In this document: piece after piece, positions 26,737-35,527 of the stretch
Numbering within the stretch: the stretch's first letter is position 1
How the letters are laid out: each line of letters starts with the position of its first letter
Assembly (NCBI RefSeq): GCF_029581275.1
Contig: NZ_CP120742.1
Location: 5,270,501 to 5,334,500, forward strand
Length of the DNA: 64,000 nt
Direction: 5' to 3'
Origin: Micromonospora sp. WMMD1155
GTDB taxonomy: Bacteria; Actinomycetota; Actinomycetes; Mycobacteriales; Micromonosporaceae
Translations under genes and position numbers: made by a program
Notes under the pieces: generated by a model
What the model saw: only the letters and a program-made list of their open reading frames with translations
Database searches by the model: none
Told to the model about the DNA's origin: nothing

Positions 26737-27396
26737 ATGGAGTGGGACTACGAGGCGTACCGGTTGATCGATCCCGGTGAGGCCGAGCGGCGGTTCTCGT
26801 TGTCCGTACATGTTGGTTATCCCTACGCCGACCCTGCCGACCAGCAGGAGATTCGGCTGTTCGAGGGCGATTGGACGGTCGACGGGGACCTGATGTCGGC
26901 ATTCGACTTCACCCGGCCGCCGTACCACGTCATCATCGACGGCAACCTGACTCACGTCAGCGAGCTGACCTGGGTGACCGACGACCGCTCCTCGTTCTTC
27001 CTGGTCTGTGGCGATGTGGAGGCCCGGGCGGTGACGCTCGGCGGAGTCACCGCAGGGCCGGAAGTGGTCATCAGCGGGAATTTGGTGGCAGACGAGGGCG
27101 TACTCGGCGACTGCGGCGACCCCGGCGGCCGGCTCGTTGTCCACGGTCGTACGCACACCCCGATCGCGTTGGTACTCGACGCCTTCGTCATGGATTTTCG
27201 TCGGTCGCTGGACGGCGTCGCCGTCGGCGAACCCAGCGCCTTCGTCGGGTCGCATCCTGTCGCCACCTATGCGGACGCACTGCGCCCCGGGCTTATCGTC
27301 GACGGCGAGTTCGACAGGGAGGCAATCTGGGAAGACCTCAGCGCTGGCGGCGCCGCTTCCCTCCTGTGGTCGCAGTACACCCCTCGGTCGGACTGA
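26737..27396 (+). CDS. Bactofilin-like beta-helical hypothetical protein
   Basis: 219 residues. The middle half is a ladder of short beta-strand turns: HVIIDGNLTHV, FFLVCGDVEARAVTLGG, EVVISGNLVADEGVLGD and RLVVHGRTHTPIALVLDAFVM. This pattern fits a right-handed beta helix like polymer-forming cytoskeletal proteins (bactofilins). No signal peptide or TM. The start could be ATG 26701; ATG 26737 has GGGGATAGGG at better spacing. Neighbours give no context. It may be related to stand-alone polymer-forming proteins of unknown function. Confidence 0.65.
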   Translation: MEWDYEAYRLIDPGEAERRFSLSVHVGYPYADPADQQEIRLFEGDWTVDGDLMSAFDFTRPPYHVIIDGNLTHVSELTWVTDDRSSFFLVCGDVEARAVTLGGVTAGPEVVISGNLVADEGVLGDCGDPGGRLVVHGRTHTPIALVLDAFVMDFRRSLDGVAVGEPSAFVGSHPVATYADALRPGLIVDGEFDREAIWEDLSAGGAASLLWSQYTPRSD

Positions 27397-27511
27397 CCGC
27401 TTCTGCGGTGGCAGGCAGGTGGATCCGGGCCAGGGTGTCGGTGAGGCCGGCCTGCCACTCGGTGTATCTCCTCCACCAGGTGCCCCAGGTCGATTCCCGG
27501 GCAGGTGCCTG

Positions 27512-27685
27512 ACCGACCTGGACGCCGACTACGCGCTCATCCGGCTACGCGAGAAGGGCGGCGCGCAACGCCGGCAGCCCATCACACCGATGCTCGACAG
27601 TCGATCACGCCCGCGCCGTCGCCGTGACCGATGCGCTGCTGCGCTACCGCGATGGCCAACCCGCCACCCATCGGCGCCGCCGATC
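27512..27685 (+). pseudogene. Probable tyrosine recombinase/integrase fragment
   Basis: Two short segments in different frames resemble the central part of actinobacterial site-specific integrases: DADYALIRLREKGGAQRRQPITP, then after a shift VTDALLRYRDGQPATHRR. The usual catalytic HxxR and Tyr segments are not found downstream. Assigned by recall of the family pattern only, so confidence is low. Confidence 0.35.
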
Positions 27686-27974
27686 AGGAAGTTCTCGCAA
27701 CGGCCATCTGGACACCTCTCTGCCGGCTGTACGGCATGTGCTGCCGGCAGCCGACGAGCGCGGGGGAGGAGGGTGACCGAGGATCAGGCCGTACCCTGGC
27801 GGTTTACCCGCCCCTCCCGGGCCGCCTTCGACCGGCTGTGGTCGCGCTCGGTGCCGGCTGATCCGGTCGCGGTGCGCTCGTGCCGCTGGTTCGGCGAGTG
27901 CTCCACCGTGGCCCCTGCCGACCCCGTGCGCCGCTGCCCGGGTGCCGGCGGCCCCGCGCCGACTCGCCGCCGCT

Positions 27975-28049
27975 GTCATCACGGCACCCTCCTCACCAGG
28001 CACAACGCCCGGCAGGTCAGGCCGGAAACACCGTTAGATCCACAGACCC
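27975..28049 (-). mobile_element. Relic of an IS256-family element end
   Basis: These 75 bases are nearly identical, in reverse orientation, to the left end of the complete IS at 54319: GGGTCTGTGGATCTAACGG... through the transposase ribosome-binding site and first codons (MPGEEGAVMTA). Only a few bases differ. The remaining transposase sequence and the other end are missing. Confidence 0.8.
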
Positions 28050-28071
28050 AGCGCTTACCGAAGGGCCGAGG

Positions 28072-28653
28072 CTAGGCGATCTCGTGCTCGCGTGATTTCG
28101 CTTTCGTCGCACTGTCGTTCATGCCGAGGTCGGCGGGGTAGCTGGTGAAGTGCTTCAGGTCGAACTTGCGTACGGCCGTGGCCCACGGGTTGTGCGTGGC
28201 CGTGTGGACGAGGTGCTCGAAATGGGACAGGTACGTCTCGCCGCGCTCGGCCCGCTCCGCGAGGATGTAGGGCTCCAGGATGCGCCACGCCTGCCGGGAG
28301 CGGTAGCTGACAGTGCCCATCAAAAGCCTTGGATCGACCGCCTCGAACGCCAGCATCTGGCCCAGACCGTTGTAGTAGAGAGACAGTCGGACCACGTGGT
28401 GGCGGGCCTCGACCGGTAGGGCGCTGACGCTGATACCGGGTGGCGGGTGTCGGCTGGCAAGCTCGTTGAGGACGAAGTCCTCCGCGCGTGTGAACTCGTC
28501 GCTGGATCGGTCTCGGGTCAGTAGCTCGATCGCAACCAGGGTCTGGTTGGCGGTCTGCGCCGAGCGCAGTTGGCGTACCGCGAATACGACTGTCACGACA
28601 ACCGCGATCGCGGACCCGCATGCCGCTACGACGTCCGCCAGGTCGGATATCAC
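28072..28653 (-). CDS. Membrane-anchored hypothetical protein, DUF4760-like
   Basis: 193 residues from GTG 28653, giving an N-terminal TM helix (DVVAACGSAIAVVVTVVFAVRQL) followed by a helical cytosolic domain: QTLVAIELLTRDRSSDEFTRAEDFVLNEL, HHVVRLSLYYNGLGQMLAFEAVDPRLLMG and RSRQAWRILEPYI. This matches the general layout of DUF4760 proteins. The frame stays open to ATG 28764, which would add a basic extension; neither start has a strong ribosome-binding site. Function unknown. It ends 23 bases from the IS relic. Confidence 0.7.
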   Translation of the reverse strand: MISDLADVVAACGSAIAVVVTVVFAVRQLRSAQTANQTLVAIELLTRDRSSDEFTRAEDFVLNELASRHPPPGISVSALPVEARHHVVRLSLYYNGLGQMLAFEAVDPRLLMGTVSYRSRQAWRILEPYILAERAERGETYLSHFEHLVHTATHNPWATAVRKFDLKHFTSYPADLGMNDSATKAKSREHEIA

Positions 28654-28945
28654 AAGGCCCGAGGGTACCGGGCCGAGGCGAGCATTGATGGCTGCCTTCC
28701 CCGCGCACCGGACCGGCGCGATGGGCGAAGCGCGGGTACGGCCCATCGGCCCCGTAGTCGGCAATGCCCATATCGATCCCTGCCGCGCGAGTGCGCGTCA
28801 TGCGCGTGCGCCTCGTCACGTGCCGCCACGCCGGTGCGATTGTCGCCGTGTTGGCCGCCGTATCCAACGGTCACGAATTTGGCGACGGCGTGGGACGGTC
28901 GCCCGGTGACCCTTCGTCTTGGATCTTCGTAGAGCCACTACACCG

Positions 28946-29902
28946 TCAGAGTGTGACTTGCCGGCGGGCGGCCATTCTGCTGACCGTGACGTTGATCGCG
29001 AAAACTCCGACCACGGCTTCGAGTAGCAAGTTTTGCGGGCTTGAGGTCCAACCGTAGAGCGTCCAGTTGGTCGGCTGATAGGCCAGCATAGGCAGCATGA
29101 GCGCCAGAAGGACCGCGCTGGCCGCGATCGACACCCGCACATCAAACGCCGCGCCCACGAGGGCCGCCACCAGCCCGGCGGCCATGATGACCGGTAGGGT
29201 CAGACCGTCTGTCCAGCCGTTGAGCGGATTGGGTGTTATGACCGTTATAAACATCGTGGCGCCGACAAGCCAGGTCCATGGTCTCGTGACCCGTGGTTGG
29301 CGCGCTCGAAGTAGTGGCACCGTTATCAACACGGCTAACAAGCAAACCCACGTAGAAATCTGCATGATCAGGTAGAGGCCTGTCCGGAGCCCCAAGGTGG
29401 CGTCGTACCTTGCCCATGGCTCTACCGCGTACCTCAGGTCATTCGCTGCGGAGTACCAGATTTCCCAGCCGAAGGCGCCGATGGTTATGGGAAGTGCGAG
29501 GCGGTAGCGAGCCCACACTGTGGCGGCCAGCGCGAGAAGCAGCAATGCGGGCGTGACCGAGCTTTTTTCATGCAGAAAGCCGGCGGAATTACCCGGCAAC
29601 AGCAGCCATAAGCGCCACGTGAGGGGCAGGGCCGTAAGGGCAACGCCGCATATGAGCAGGGACAGTGCGGTCGATCGCAGGGCGGAGTATCGCAAGGTGT
29701 CCCGGGATCGGAGCTGGTCTACGCCGGTGCGGGCCCGCAGGCCTCCCACCACGAGTGCGAGGGACTCCCGAAGCCTCGGGTGCCTCCGGTCCGTCTCGCC
29801 TGCGACCAGCAGCGTTTCCAGCATTTCGTCGGCACGGTACTGCCGGTAGGCCCGAGGGTACGCGCGCAACAGCCACCGGTAGCGGCGCTCCAGGCCGGTC
29901 AT
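28946..29902 (-). CDS. Multi-pass membrane protein of a PadR operon
   Basis: 318 residues. A short cytosolic N-terminal domain (LERRYRWLLRAYPRAYRQYRADEMLETLL) is followed by eight or nine TM helices. This N-terminal motif is common in membrane proteins encoded with PadR regulators. Its ATG overlaps the PadR stop by 4 bases, so translation is coupled. No transporter motifs were recognised. It may be the controlled target or the sensor partner of the PadR gene. Confidence 0.75.
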   Translation of the reverse strand: MTGLERRYRWLLRAYPRAYRQYRADEMLETLLVAGETDRRHPRLRESLALVVGGLRARTGVDQLRSRDTLRYSALRSTALSLLICGVALTALPLTWRLWLLLPGNSAGFLHEKSSVTPALLLLALAATVWARYRLALPITIGAFGWEIWYSAANDLRYAVEPWARYDATLGLRTGLYLIMQISTWVCLLAVLITVPLLRARQPRVTRPWTWLVGATMFITVITPNPLNGWTDGLTLPVIMAAGLVAALVGAAFDVRVSIAASAVLLALMLPMLAYQPTNWTLYGWTSSPQNLLLEAVVGVFAINVTVSRMAARRQVTL

Positions 29903-30255
29903 GCTGGCGCCGTCCGAGCCGTCGCGGCCGTCGACCGTACGGAGCGGTCTCGAACGACCCGAGCTGCAGCGACCATCCGCGCCGCCTCCTCGCGCAGTGC
30001 GGACAACCCACGCTCGGTCAGCTCATATGTGCGACGGGCGCGACCGTTGACCACCGTCTCCTCGGCCACCCGCACCATCTCCTCGCCGGTGAGCCGGTCC
30101 AGCGCGGCGTACAGCGTGCCGGTCGTCAACCGCACTCGCCCGCCGGACAACTCCTGCGCGCGCTTGACGATGGCGTAGCCGTGCAACGGTTCGTCCTGCA
30201 ACGCGGCGAGGATGAAATATGTGGGTTCGCGCATCGGCGCGGAGGGCCTAGTCAC
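29899..30255 (-). CDS. PadR-family transcriptional regulator
   Basis: 118 residues. The winged-helix pattern is typical: EPTYFILAALQDEPLHGYAIVKRAQELSGGRVRLTTGTLYAALDRLTGEEMV, then RRTYELTERGLSALREEAARM. GTG 30255 starts MTRPSAP; ATG 30234 (MREPTYF) is an equally plausible start. It controls or co-operates with the membrane protein whose start overlaps its stop. Confidence 0.88.
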   Translation of the reverse strand: MTRPSAPMREPTYFILAALQDEPLHGYAIVKRAQELSGGRVRLTTGTLYAALDRLTGEEMVRVAEETVVNGRARRTYELTERGLSALREEAARMVAAARVVRDRSVRSTAATARTAPA

Positions 30256-30395
30256 GTCATCAACATAAGCAGATGGTCGACCTATCCGTCAAGCTCGGGT
30301 CCTTCGCTTCGAGGGCGCGGCGAGCGACGCCGGACTCCGCAGGGTGAGGCGAGTCGGGGCTCGACCGATCGATCGACAGCACCGTGGCAAGCTGC

Positions 30396-31181
30396 TCACT
30401 CATCACTGGCTACCAGCCGCGATTCGCGTACGCGCGGATCTGCCGCTGCTCTGCTGCTCCCAGGATGGCTGCCGCCGGCCGATGCCACGGCTCGCCTGGT
30501 GGGAACGGATGTCGGGCGGATCAGGGTGATGCCGTAGGCGACCACCCACACGACCCAGATCAGCCAGCCGACAAGGCCGAGGAGACCGACCGTACCGGGG
30601 TCGTCGATGGCCAGAGGGCTCAGCACGGCCGAGCCGAACTGGAGTGCGGCGGCAAGCAACCCGATCCCGCTGTGCCAGCGGCGGATCAGGCCGGCGCGTC
30701 GGCCGCTGATCGACAGGCCGGTCATGGCCAGTGCCAGGAAGGTGCCGTTGAAGACGAACAGCGCGTTGTGTAGTGCCCAGAGTCCGGCGATCGTGCTGCT
30801 GTCCTGCGCGGTCGTCGACGCCAGCGCGAGCCGGGTGGCCATCACGCCGGTGAAGGTGATGTTCTGCATGATCACCCCGGCGAACCCGACCAGGGACCAG
30901 GCGGTGCCTTGCTCGGAACGCCACACCACGGCGACCGCACCGGCGCCGAACAGTGTGGCCAGCACCCAGGCGATCGGGGCGAGTGCTGACGCGAGGCCGA
31001 CGGTGTCCTGTCGGGTGGTGAAAAACTGGACGACGTCGTTGGTCTCGGCGCCGGTGTGGGGCAGGCCGGCCGGCACCAGGAAGGCGTTGGTGGAGGCGAT
31101 CAGGATGGCGAAGCCGAGTCCGGCGAGTCCGGCGATCCGCGAGAACGTCCAGGTGCTTGCGACGCCGAGTTTACGCAACAT
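30396..31181 (-). CDS. DUF4386-like multi-pass membrane protein
   Basis: 261 residues with about seven TM helices and no charged catalytic motif; the pattern RIAGLAGLGFAILIASTNAFLVPAGLP and FNGTFLALAMTGLSISGRRAGLIRRW resembles DUF4386 proteins. The last 30 residues are a soluble tail. ATG 31181 gives MLRKLGVAS; the frame is open upstream to 31349 inside the divergent TetR gene. An AT-rich palindrome covers the start codon and should bind the divergent TetR. Confidence 0.75.
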   Translation of the reverse strand: MLRKLGVASTWTFSRIAGLAGLGFAILIASTNAFLVPAGLPHTGAETNDVVQFFTTRQDTVGLASALAPIAWVLATLFGAGAVAVVWRSEQGTAWSLVGFAGVIMQNITFTGVMATRLALASTTAQDSSTIAGLWALHNALFVFNGTFLALAMTGLSISGRRAGLIRRWHSGIGLLAAALQFGSAVLSPLAIDDPGTVGLLGLVGWLIWVVWVVAYGITLIRPTSVPTRRAVASAGGSHPGSSRAAADPRVRESRLVASDE

Positions 31182-31196
31182 ATATCCAATATAAGT
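31178..31196. promoter_or_regulatory. AT-rich palindrome between membrane protein and TetR gene
   Basis: ACATATAT-CCA-ATATAAGT: 8-bp arms with one mismatch, strikingly AT-rich in this GC-rich window. It covers the start codon of the reverse-strand membrane gene and lies 26 bases upstream of the TetR start, a good autoregulatory operator position. Confidence 0.6.
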
Positions 31197-31221
31197 CCCG
31201 AAAGGTGAAGGGGGCAAGCCA

Positions 31222-31848
31222 TTGACCGCGGAGACAGGCAGGCGGAAGTACGAATCACTGCGCCGGGTGGCGCAAGCGGCAGAGACGAGGGGTGAGATCG
31301 CCGGCGCCGCTCGTCGACTGTTCGTCTCCCGCGGCTGGGCGGCGACCACGGTACGTGACGTGGCACGGGAGGCAGGGGTCTCGGTGCCGACCGTCTACGC
31401 GGTGTACGGAAACAAGACCGGGCTGATCCAGGCCCTGGCCGACGCGGCAGACATCGCCGCAACTCCATCGCAGTCGCTCGCCGAACTGGAAGAGGCCGAG
31501 AACGATCCGGTGCGGCAGCTCGCGGCGATGGCCGGCTACGACCGGCGGCTCTTCGAGCGTGCCGGTGACATCATCGCGCTCGTACGCGAGGCGGGCCGCA
31601 CCGAGCCTGCCCTGGCGAACGTCTACCGCGACGGCCGTCAGCGGGGGGACGAGACCAGGATCCAGGTGTTCTCGTCGTGGCCGGGCGGCGTTCTCCGCCA
31701 AGGACTGGACATGCGGTCGGCCGTCGACATCTATGCGGCGATCTGCAACATCGACGTCTACACCACACTGACCGGCGAACGCGGCTGGCAACCCGATCGA
31801 GTCGAGTGCTGGTGGACGGAGGCCCTGGCCCGCGAACTCCTGGCCTGA
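31222..31848 (+). CDS. TetR-family transcriptional regulator
   Basis: 208 residues. The HTH is GEIAGAARRLFVSRGWAATTVRDVAREAGVSVPTVYAVYGNKTGLIQAL, followed by a helical ligand domain. TTG 31222 has GAAGGGGG just upstream. It is divergent from the DUF4386-like membrane protein. The palindrome at 31178 is the likely operator. A second palindrome begins directly at its stop codon. Confidence 0.9.
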   Translation: MTAETGRRKYESLRRVAQAAETRGEIAGAARRLFVSRGWAATTVRDVAREAGVSVPTVYAVYGNKTGLIQALADAADIAATPSQSLAELEEAENDPVRQLAAMAGYDRRLFERAGDIIALVREAGRTEPALANVYRDGRQRGDETRIQVFSSWPGGVLRQGLDMRSAVDIYAAICNIDVYTTLTGERGWQPDRVECWWTEALARELLA

Positions 31849-31874
31849 AGTGTCATGAGGCGCCACATGACACT
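31849..31874. promoter_or_regulatory. 26-bp near-perfect palindrome
   Basis: AGTGTCATG-A-GGCGCC-A-CATGACACT: 9-bp outer arms and a central GGCGCC, with only an A/A pair breaking symmetry on each side. It overlaps the TetR stop region and precedes ATG 31902. It could be a terminator hairpin or an operator for the following gene. Confidence 0.55.
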
Positions 31875-31901
31875 GATGCTCATACGCCGAACCTACACTC
31901 C

Positions 31902-32785
31902 ATGATCATGGCGGTCGAAGTGGTGCTCGGCGAGGTGACGTGTCCATCCGGGCAGTTGGTGATCATGGACGGTGGTTACCTCGAACTGTGGTCCGGCGAC
32001 CGGGTGCCGGACGACGAGGAGCGCCCGGCAACCGACTTCGCGATCGTGGGGCCGGACGCCGAGGCCGCGGCGGACTCCTTCGACCGGCAGACCGGAACCC
32101 GGCTGTACGACATCCCCGCCCACGCGGTCGCCGAGTTCACCGCCACGTTCGACGAACACTGCGCGAGCATGGACACGGCGCAAGCCTGCGCGCGTTCGAG
32201 CAGCAGGTCCCGCACCGGGAACGCGTCCGGCACGCGGTCACGGCCCGGGAACCCGGATTCGTCGTCCTGGGGGTTCCGGTGCTGCCGATCGAGGTGCCGG
32301 CTGATCGCCCGCTGCGTGTCACCGCCGTCCCCGGCGAATACGGCTGGCAGTCCATGCGGATCGAGTTCGGTGACGCGCCGGTGGCCGACTCTTGGGTGTT
32401 CGGTGAGCTGGGGGTCGACAATGCGCGGTTCGTGTTCGCCGGCGCGGACGCGCTGAGCTCGTGGGAGCACGTCAGGCCGTTGGACGGGCTGGCCGACCTG
32501 GTCCTCTGGGGTCGCGACCAGGAAGAGGTCGCTGCCGAGTTCGGCGCGCCCCGGCTCGGTGACACTGCCGACGTCGAGTACGGGTGGGTGGATCTGCCGA
32601 TCGCGGAGGCATACCAGCGAGGGCTGGCCATCGAGACGCGGAGAAAGGAGCCCGGCGGACCGAGATTCGCGTTCGACTTCCGCCCGCACTCGCATCACTG
32701 GCAGGTGATGGGTCTGGTTAGGGCCTCTGAACACGAGGTCGGCGTGATCCAGGGACATCCTGATGGCGATGACCTCAGTCGGTGA
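31902..32785 (+). pseudogene. Hypothetical protein with frameshift (DUF4241-like ending)
   Basis: ATG 31902 opens a frame MIMAVEVVLGEVTCPSGQLVIMDGGYLELWSGDR... that loses coherence near 32190. There the downstream frame continues LRAFEQQVPHRERVRHAV through GFVVLGVPVLPIEV to 32785, consistent with loss of one C in GC(C)CTG. Together they would give about 294 residues. A 34-codon frame overlapping the end (32763-32867) reads MTSVGDGFFPAHLDVDVDGTPVALRIDI, which resembles the C-terminus of DUF4241-type proteins, so a second shift near 32770 is possible. Function unknown. Confidence 0.55.
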
Positions 32786-32867
32786 CGGCTTCTTCCCTGC
32801 CCACCTGGACGTGGACGTCGATGGCACACCAGTCGCCCTCCGCATCGACATCGCCCGCGAGGACTGA

Positions 32868-33168
32868 TCCGACTTCACCGGCGTTGATTCTGGAGTCCGT
32901 CATCCCGGCGGGGCGACCTCTTGTGACGACACACCACCCTCGCCATCTACGCCGACCCTGGCTGACGGTGACTGCGGCGGACGGGTTCGGCCTGGGCTGG
33001 CGCCAGGTGATGACCCGGGCGCGGTGGTGGCGGGTCGTCGGCCGGGCGCGATAGCCGCGCACCTTGAGTTCTCGCCCGAAATACGACCGGGCGGTGGCGT
33101 GCCGCGCACCGGGACCTGAGCGAGAATAGGCCGGTTCGAACTCTGCGCAACCCTGGAAGGACCCTCCC
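32868..33168. other. Intergenic stretch, nothing recognised
   Basis: About 300 bases upstream of the DUF808 gene. Short open frames exist, but none has supported start and codon patterns. GGAAGG before TTG 33169 is the only clear signal. Confidence 0.5.
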
Positions 33169-34206
33169 TTGGCCGGTGGACTCGTAGCCCTGCTGGATGA
33201 CGTGGCGGTGCTGGCCCGGGCCGCTGCCGCGTCGATCGATGACGTCGGGGCGGCCGCCGCGAAGGCCGGCGCCAAGGCTGCGGGCGTCGTCGTCGACGAT
33301 GCTGCCGTCACGCCGCAGTACGTGCGGAGCCTGGCGGCCGAGCGCGAGTTGCCGATCATCAAGCGCATCGCCATGGGGTCGCTGCGCAACAAGTTCCTCA
33401 TCATCCTGCCGGCGGTGCTGCTGCTCAGTCAGTTCGTGCCCTGGCTGCTCACTCCGATCCTCATGCTCGGCGGCGCCTACCTCTGTTACGAAGGCGCGGA
33501 GAAGGTGTGGGCCAAGATCGCCCATCGCGATGCCTCCGGCGCGGGCGAGGAGACGGTGCAGGACGAGACGACACTGGTGTCCGGGGCGGTACGAACCGAC
33601 CTGATCCTCTCGGCGGAGATCATGGTCATCAGCCTCAACGAGGTGATCGATGAGCCGTTCTGGTCCCGCCTGGCGATCCTGGCTGTCGTCGCCGTCGTCA
33701 TAACCGTCCTGGTTTACGGCGTGGTGGCCCTGATCGTGAAGATGGACGACGCCGGGCTGCGCCTGTCGCAACGTTCCGGCGCCGTCGCCACGTTCGGCCG
33801 CGGTCTGGTGCGGGCGATGCCGACGGTTCTCACCGTGCTGACGGTGGTCGGCACCGCGGCGATGCTGTGGGTGGGCGGGCACATCCTGCTGCTGGGCACG
33901 AACGAGCTGAACCTGCACTTCCTGTACGACGCCGTGCACCACGTGGAGGTCGCCGCCCACGACGCCACGGGTGTTCTCGGCGGGCTCGTCGGCTGGCTCG
34001 TCAACACGGTGGCCAGCGCGATCCTCGGGCTGATCGTCGGAGCGTTGGTCGTGCTGGTCATGACTCTCACGCTCCACCGCCGCACATCCAAGGCTGCGGC
34101 TGCGACTGCGGCGGCCACGACTCGTACTGACGGCACCATCCCCGCGCCGCTGAGCCGTGCAGCTCGGCGTCGCGACGCTCCTGCGGACCGAGCGCCGCGC
34201 GGTTGA
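33169..34206 (+). CDS. DUF808-family inner membrane protein
   Basis: 345 residues. The beginning AGGLVALLDDVAVLARAAAASIDDVGAAAAKAGAKAAGVVVDDAAVTPQYV is the DUF808 (YedI-type) signature. Then ELPIIKRIAMGSLRNKFLIILPAVLLLSQF, GGAYLCYEGAEKV, and five to six TM helices. The C-terminal 40 residues are an Ala/Arg-rich tail. TTG 33169 follows GGAAGG. Family function is not established. It is convergent with the quinone oxidoreductase-like gene. Confidence 0.9.
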   Translation: MAGGLVALLDDVAVLARAAAASIDDVGAAAAKAGAKAAGVVVDDAAVTPQYVRSLAAERELPIIKRIAMGSLRNKFLIILPAVLLLSQFVPWLLTPILMLGGAYLCYEGAEKVWAKIAHRDASGAGEETVQDETTLVSGAVRTDLILSAEIMVISLNEVIDEPFWSRLAILAVVAVVITVLVYGVVALIVKMDDAGLRLSQRSGAVATFGRGLVRAMPTVLTVLTVVGTAAMLWVGGHILLLGTNELNLHFLYDAVHHVEVAAHDATGVLGGLVGWLVNTVASAILGLIVGALVVLVMTLTLHRRTSKAAAATAAATTRTDGTIPAPLSRAARRRDAPADRAPRG

Positions 34207-34292
34207 CCGCAAAATCCCGCGGCGTTCGCGGTCGGCGCATCGGCCTCGCCCACCAGAGAGCATTCCCGGATGGGCGGAGACGTGGTGGATCG

Positions 34293-35228
34293 TCAGTCGA
34301 CGATGATGATTGTCTTGCCGAGCAGCTTGCCGGTGCTCGCGTCCTGGTGCACGGTTGGCAGTTCCTCCAGGGGGCGGCGGTCGGCGATGTGCAGCCGGAG
34401 CAGGCCGTTGTCTACTCGGGAGACGAGATCGGCCAGGTGGGAGGCGTTGGGACTGACCCATACGCTGGCCGTGCTCACGGAACGGGCCTCATCGGCTGGC
34501 ACGGGGCCGGCGGAGCTGACGACGATCCCACCGTCGGCCACGTAGGCGGTCAGCTTCGCCAGGTCCTCGGGGGCCAGACGTACGTGGTTCACCACGACGT
34601 CGAAGGGCCCACCGATGGCTGCCGGGCCCGCGTCGAGATCCAATGGACCGACGACCTTGTCGGCGCCGTAGCTGCGCAGGCGGTCAGCATGGTGGTCTCC
34701 GTCTACGGCGGTGACCCTCGCGTTCGCGCCGACGGCGAGCTGAACCACGATGCCGCCGACCGCTCCGCCTGCGCCGTTGACGAGAACGGTCTCGCCGGCC
34801 TGCACGCCGGCGAGTTCGATGACCGCTTGGCGGGCGGCCAGCCCGGTCAGGGGTAGTGCGGCGGCCTCGGTCAGAGCGACGGTGCGGGGAGCGACGGCCA
34901 CCAGGTCCGCTGCTACGACCGCGTACTCGGCAGCCCCTCCGTGCATGTCGAGGGGGAGCATGGCGACGACCTGATCACCGACCTGCAGTCCGTGCACGTC
35001 GGCGCCGAGTTCGGCGACGGTGCCGGCGACGTCCAGTCCCGGGGTGATCGGTAGCGGGGTGGGGATCATCTCGGCGAGCACACCGAGCCGGACGTGGTCG
35101 TCGACGGGGTTGAACGAGGTAGCGGCCACTTTGACCAGTACCTGGCCGGCGTCGGGCACTGGACGTTGTACCTCCTCGTGGCGCAGTACCTCGATGCTGC
35201 CGAACTCGTGGTATCGAATGACCTTCAC
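34293..35228 (-). CDS. Zinc-independent NADP oxidoreductase, quinone reductase-like (MDR family)
   Basis: 311 residues. MDR fold: GROES-like N-terminal part (YHEFGSIEVLRHEEVQRPVPDAGQVLVKVAATSFNPVDDHVRLG), then LPLTGLAARQAVIELAGVQAGETVLVNGAGGAVGGIVVQLA (nucleotide-binding) and a C-terminal substrate cap. Zinc ligands of alcohol dehydrogenases are absent. It probably reduces quinones or enones with NADPH. GTG 35228 follows AGGAGAG. Between it and the divergent MarR gene are two perfect palindromes, so it is very likely the MarR-repressed target. Confidence 0.9.
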   Translation of the reverse strand: MKVIRYHEFGSIEVLRHEEVQRPVPDAGQVLVKVAATSFNPVDDHVRLGVLAEMIPTPLPITPGLDVAGTVAELGADVHGLQVGDQVVAMLPLDMHGGAAEYAVVAADLVAVAPRTVALTEAAALPLTGLAARQAVIELAGVQAGETVLVNGAGGAVGGIVVQLAVGANARVTAVDGDHHADRLRSYGADKVVGPLDLDAGPAAIGGPFDVVVNHVRLAPEDLAKLTAYVADGGIVVSSAGPVPADEARSVSTASVWVSPNASHLADLVSRVDNGLLRLHIADRRPLEELPTVHQDASTGKLLGKTIIIVD

Positions 35229-35341
35229 GGCACTCTCCTGATGGCGTTCGTGGGGTGCGGTCTGTGGCGAACGGGAGAACCGCTTCTGGGCGCCGCCTGG
35301 GCACCGTCGCACTTGACGAGGCAACTGCGGTGGGATTCTCC

Positions 35342-35396
35342 TAACTTGCCTGGGCAAGTTAAACCCAGTCTCGTTGACTTGCCTGGGCAAGTCAAC
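35342..35396. promoter_or_regulatory. Two perfect palindromic operators between oxidoreductase and MarR genes
   Basis: Site 1 is TAACTTGCCTGGGCAAGTTA (35342-35361). Site 2 has 11-bp arms GTTGACTTGCC / GGCAAGTCAAC around TG (35373-35396). The shared core is ACTTGCCTGGGCAAGT and the centres are 33 bp apart (about three helical turns). Confidence 0.8.
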
Positions 35397-35499
35397 AGGT
35401 CGGTTCATGACGTCCGTTACACCGCGGTGAGCACCGTTGACGGATGGACCTGACCGACAGCCCGCAGCAATCAGGCCGAAGTTTCACGCTGGGAATGGG

Positions 35500-35515
35500 A
35501 GTTGCCCGGTCAAGT
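35500..35515. promoter_or_regulatory. Third, degenerate copy of the MarR operator
   Basis: AGTTGCCCGGTCAAGT matches 13 of 16 bases of the core ACTTGCCTGGGCAAGT and ends 12 bases before the MarR start codon, a position suited to autorepression. Confidence 0.5.
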
Positions 35516-35527
35516 AAGCTGCGCGTC

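Larger units (their letters stand above)
27397..28071. other. Gene-poor stretch with mobile-element relics
   Basis: About 675 bases without an intact gene. It holds a decayed integrase fragment (about 27512-27685) and the end of an IS256-family element (27975-28049). A further open segment (about 27770-27940) reads EDQAVPWRFTRPSRAAFDRLWSRSVPADP and has coding-like codon use, but I do not recognise it. The stretch looks like an insertion and deletion hotspot. Confidence 0.55.
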
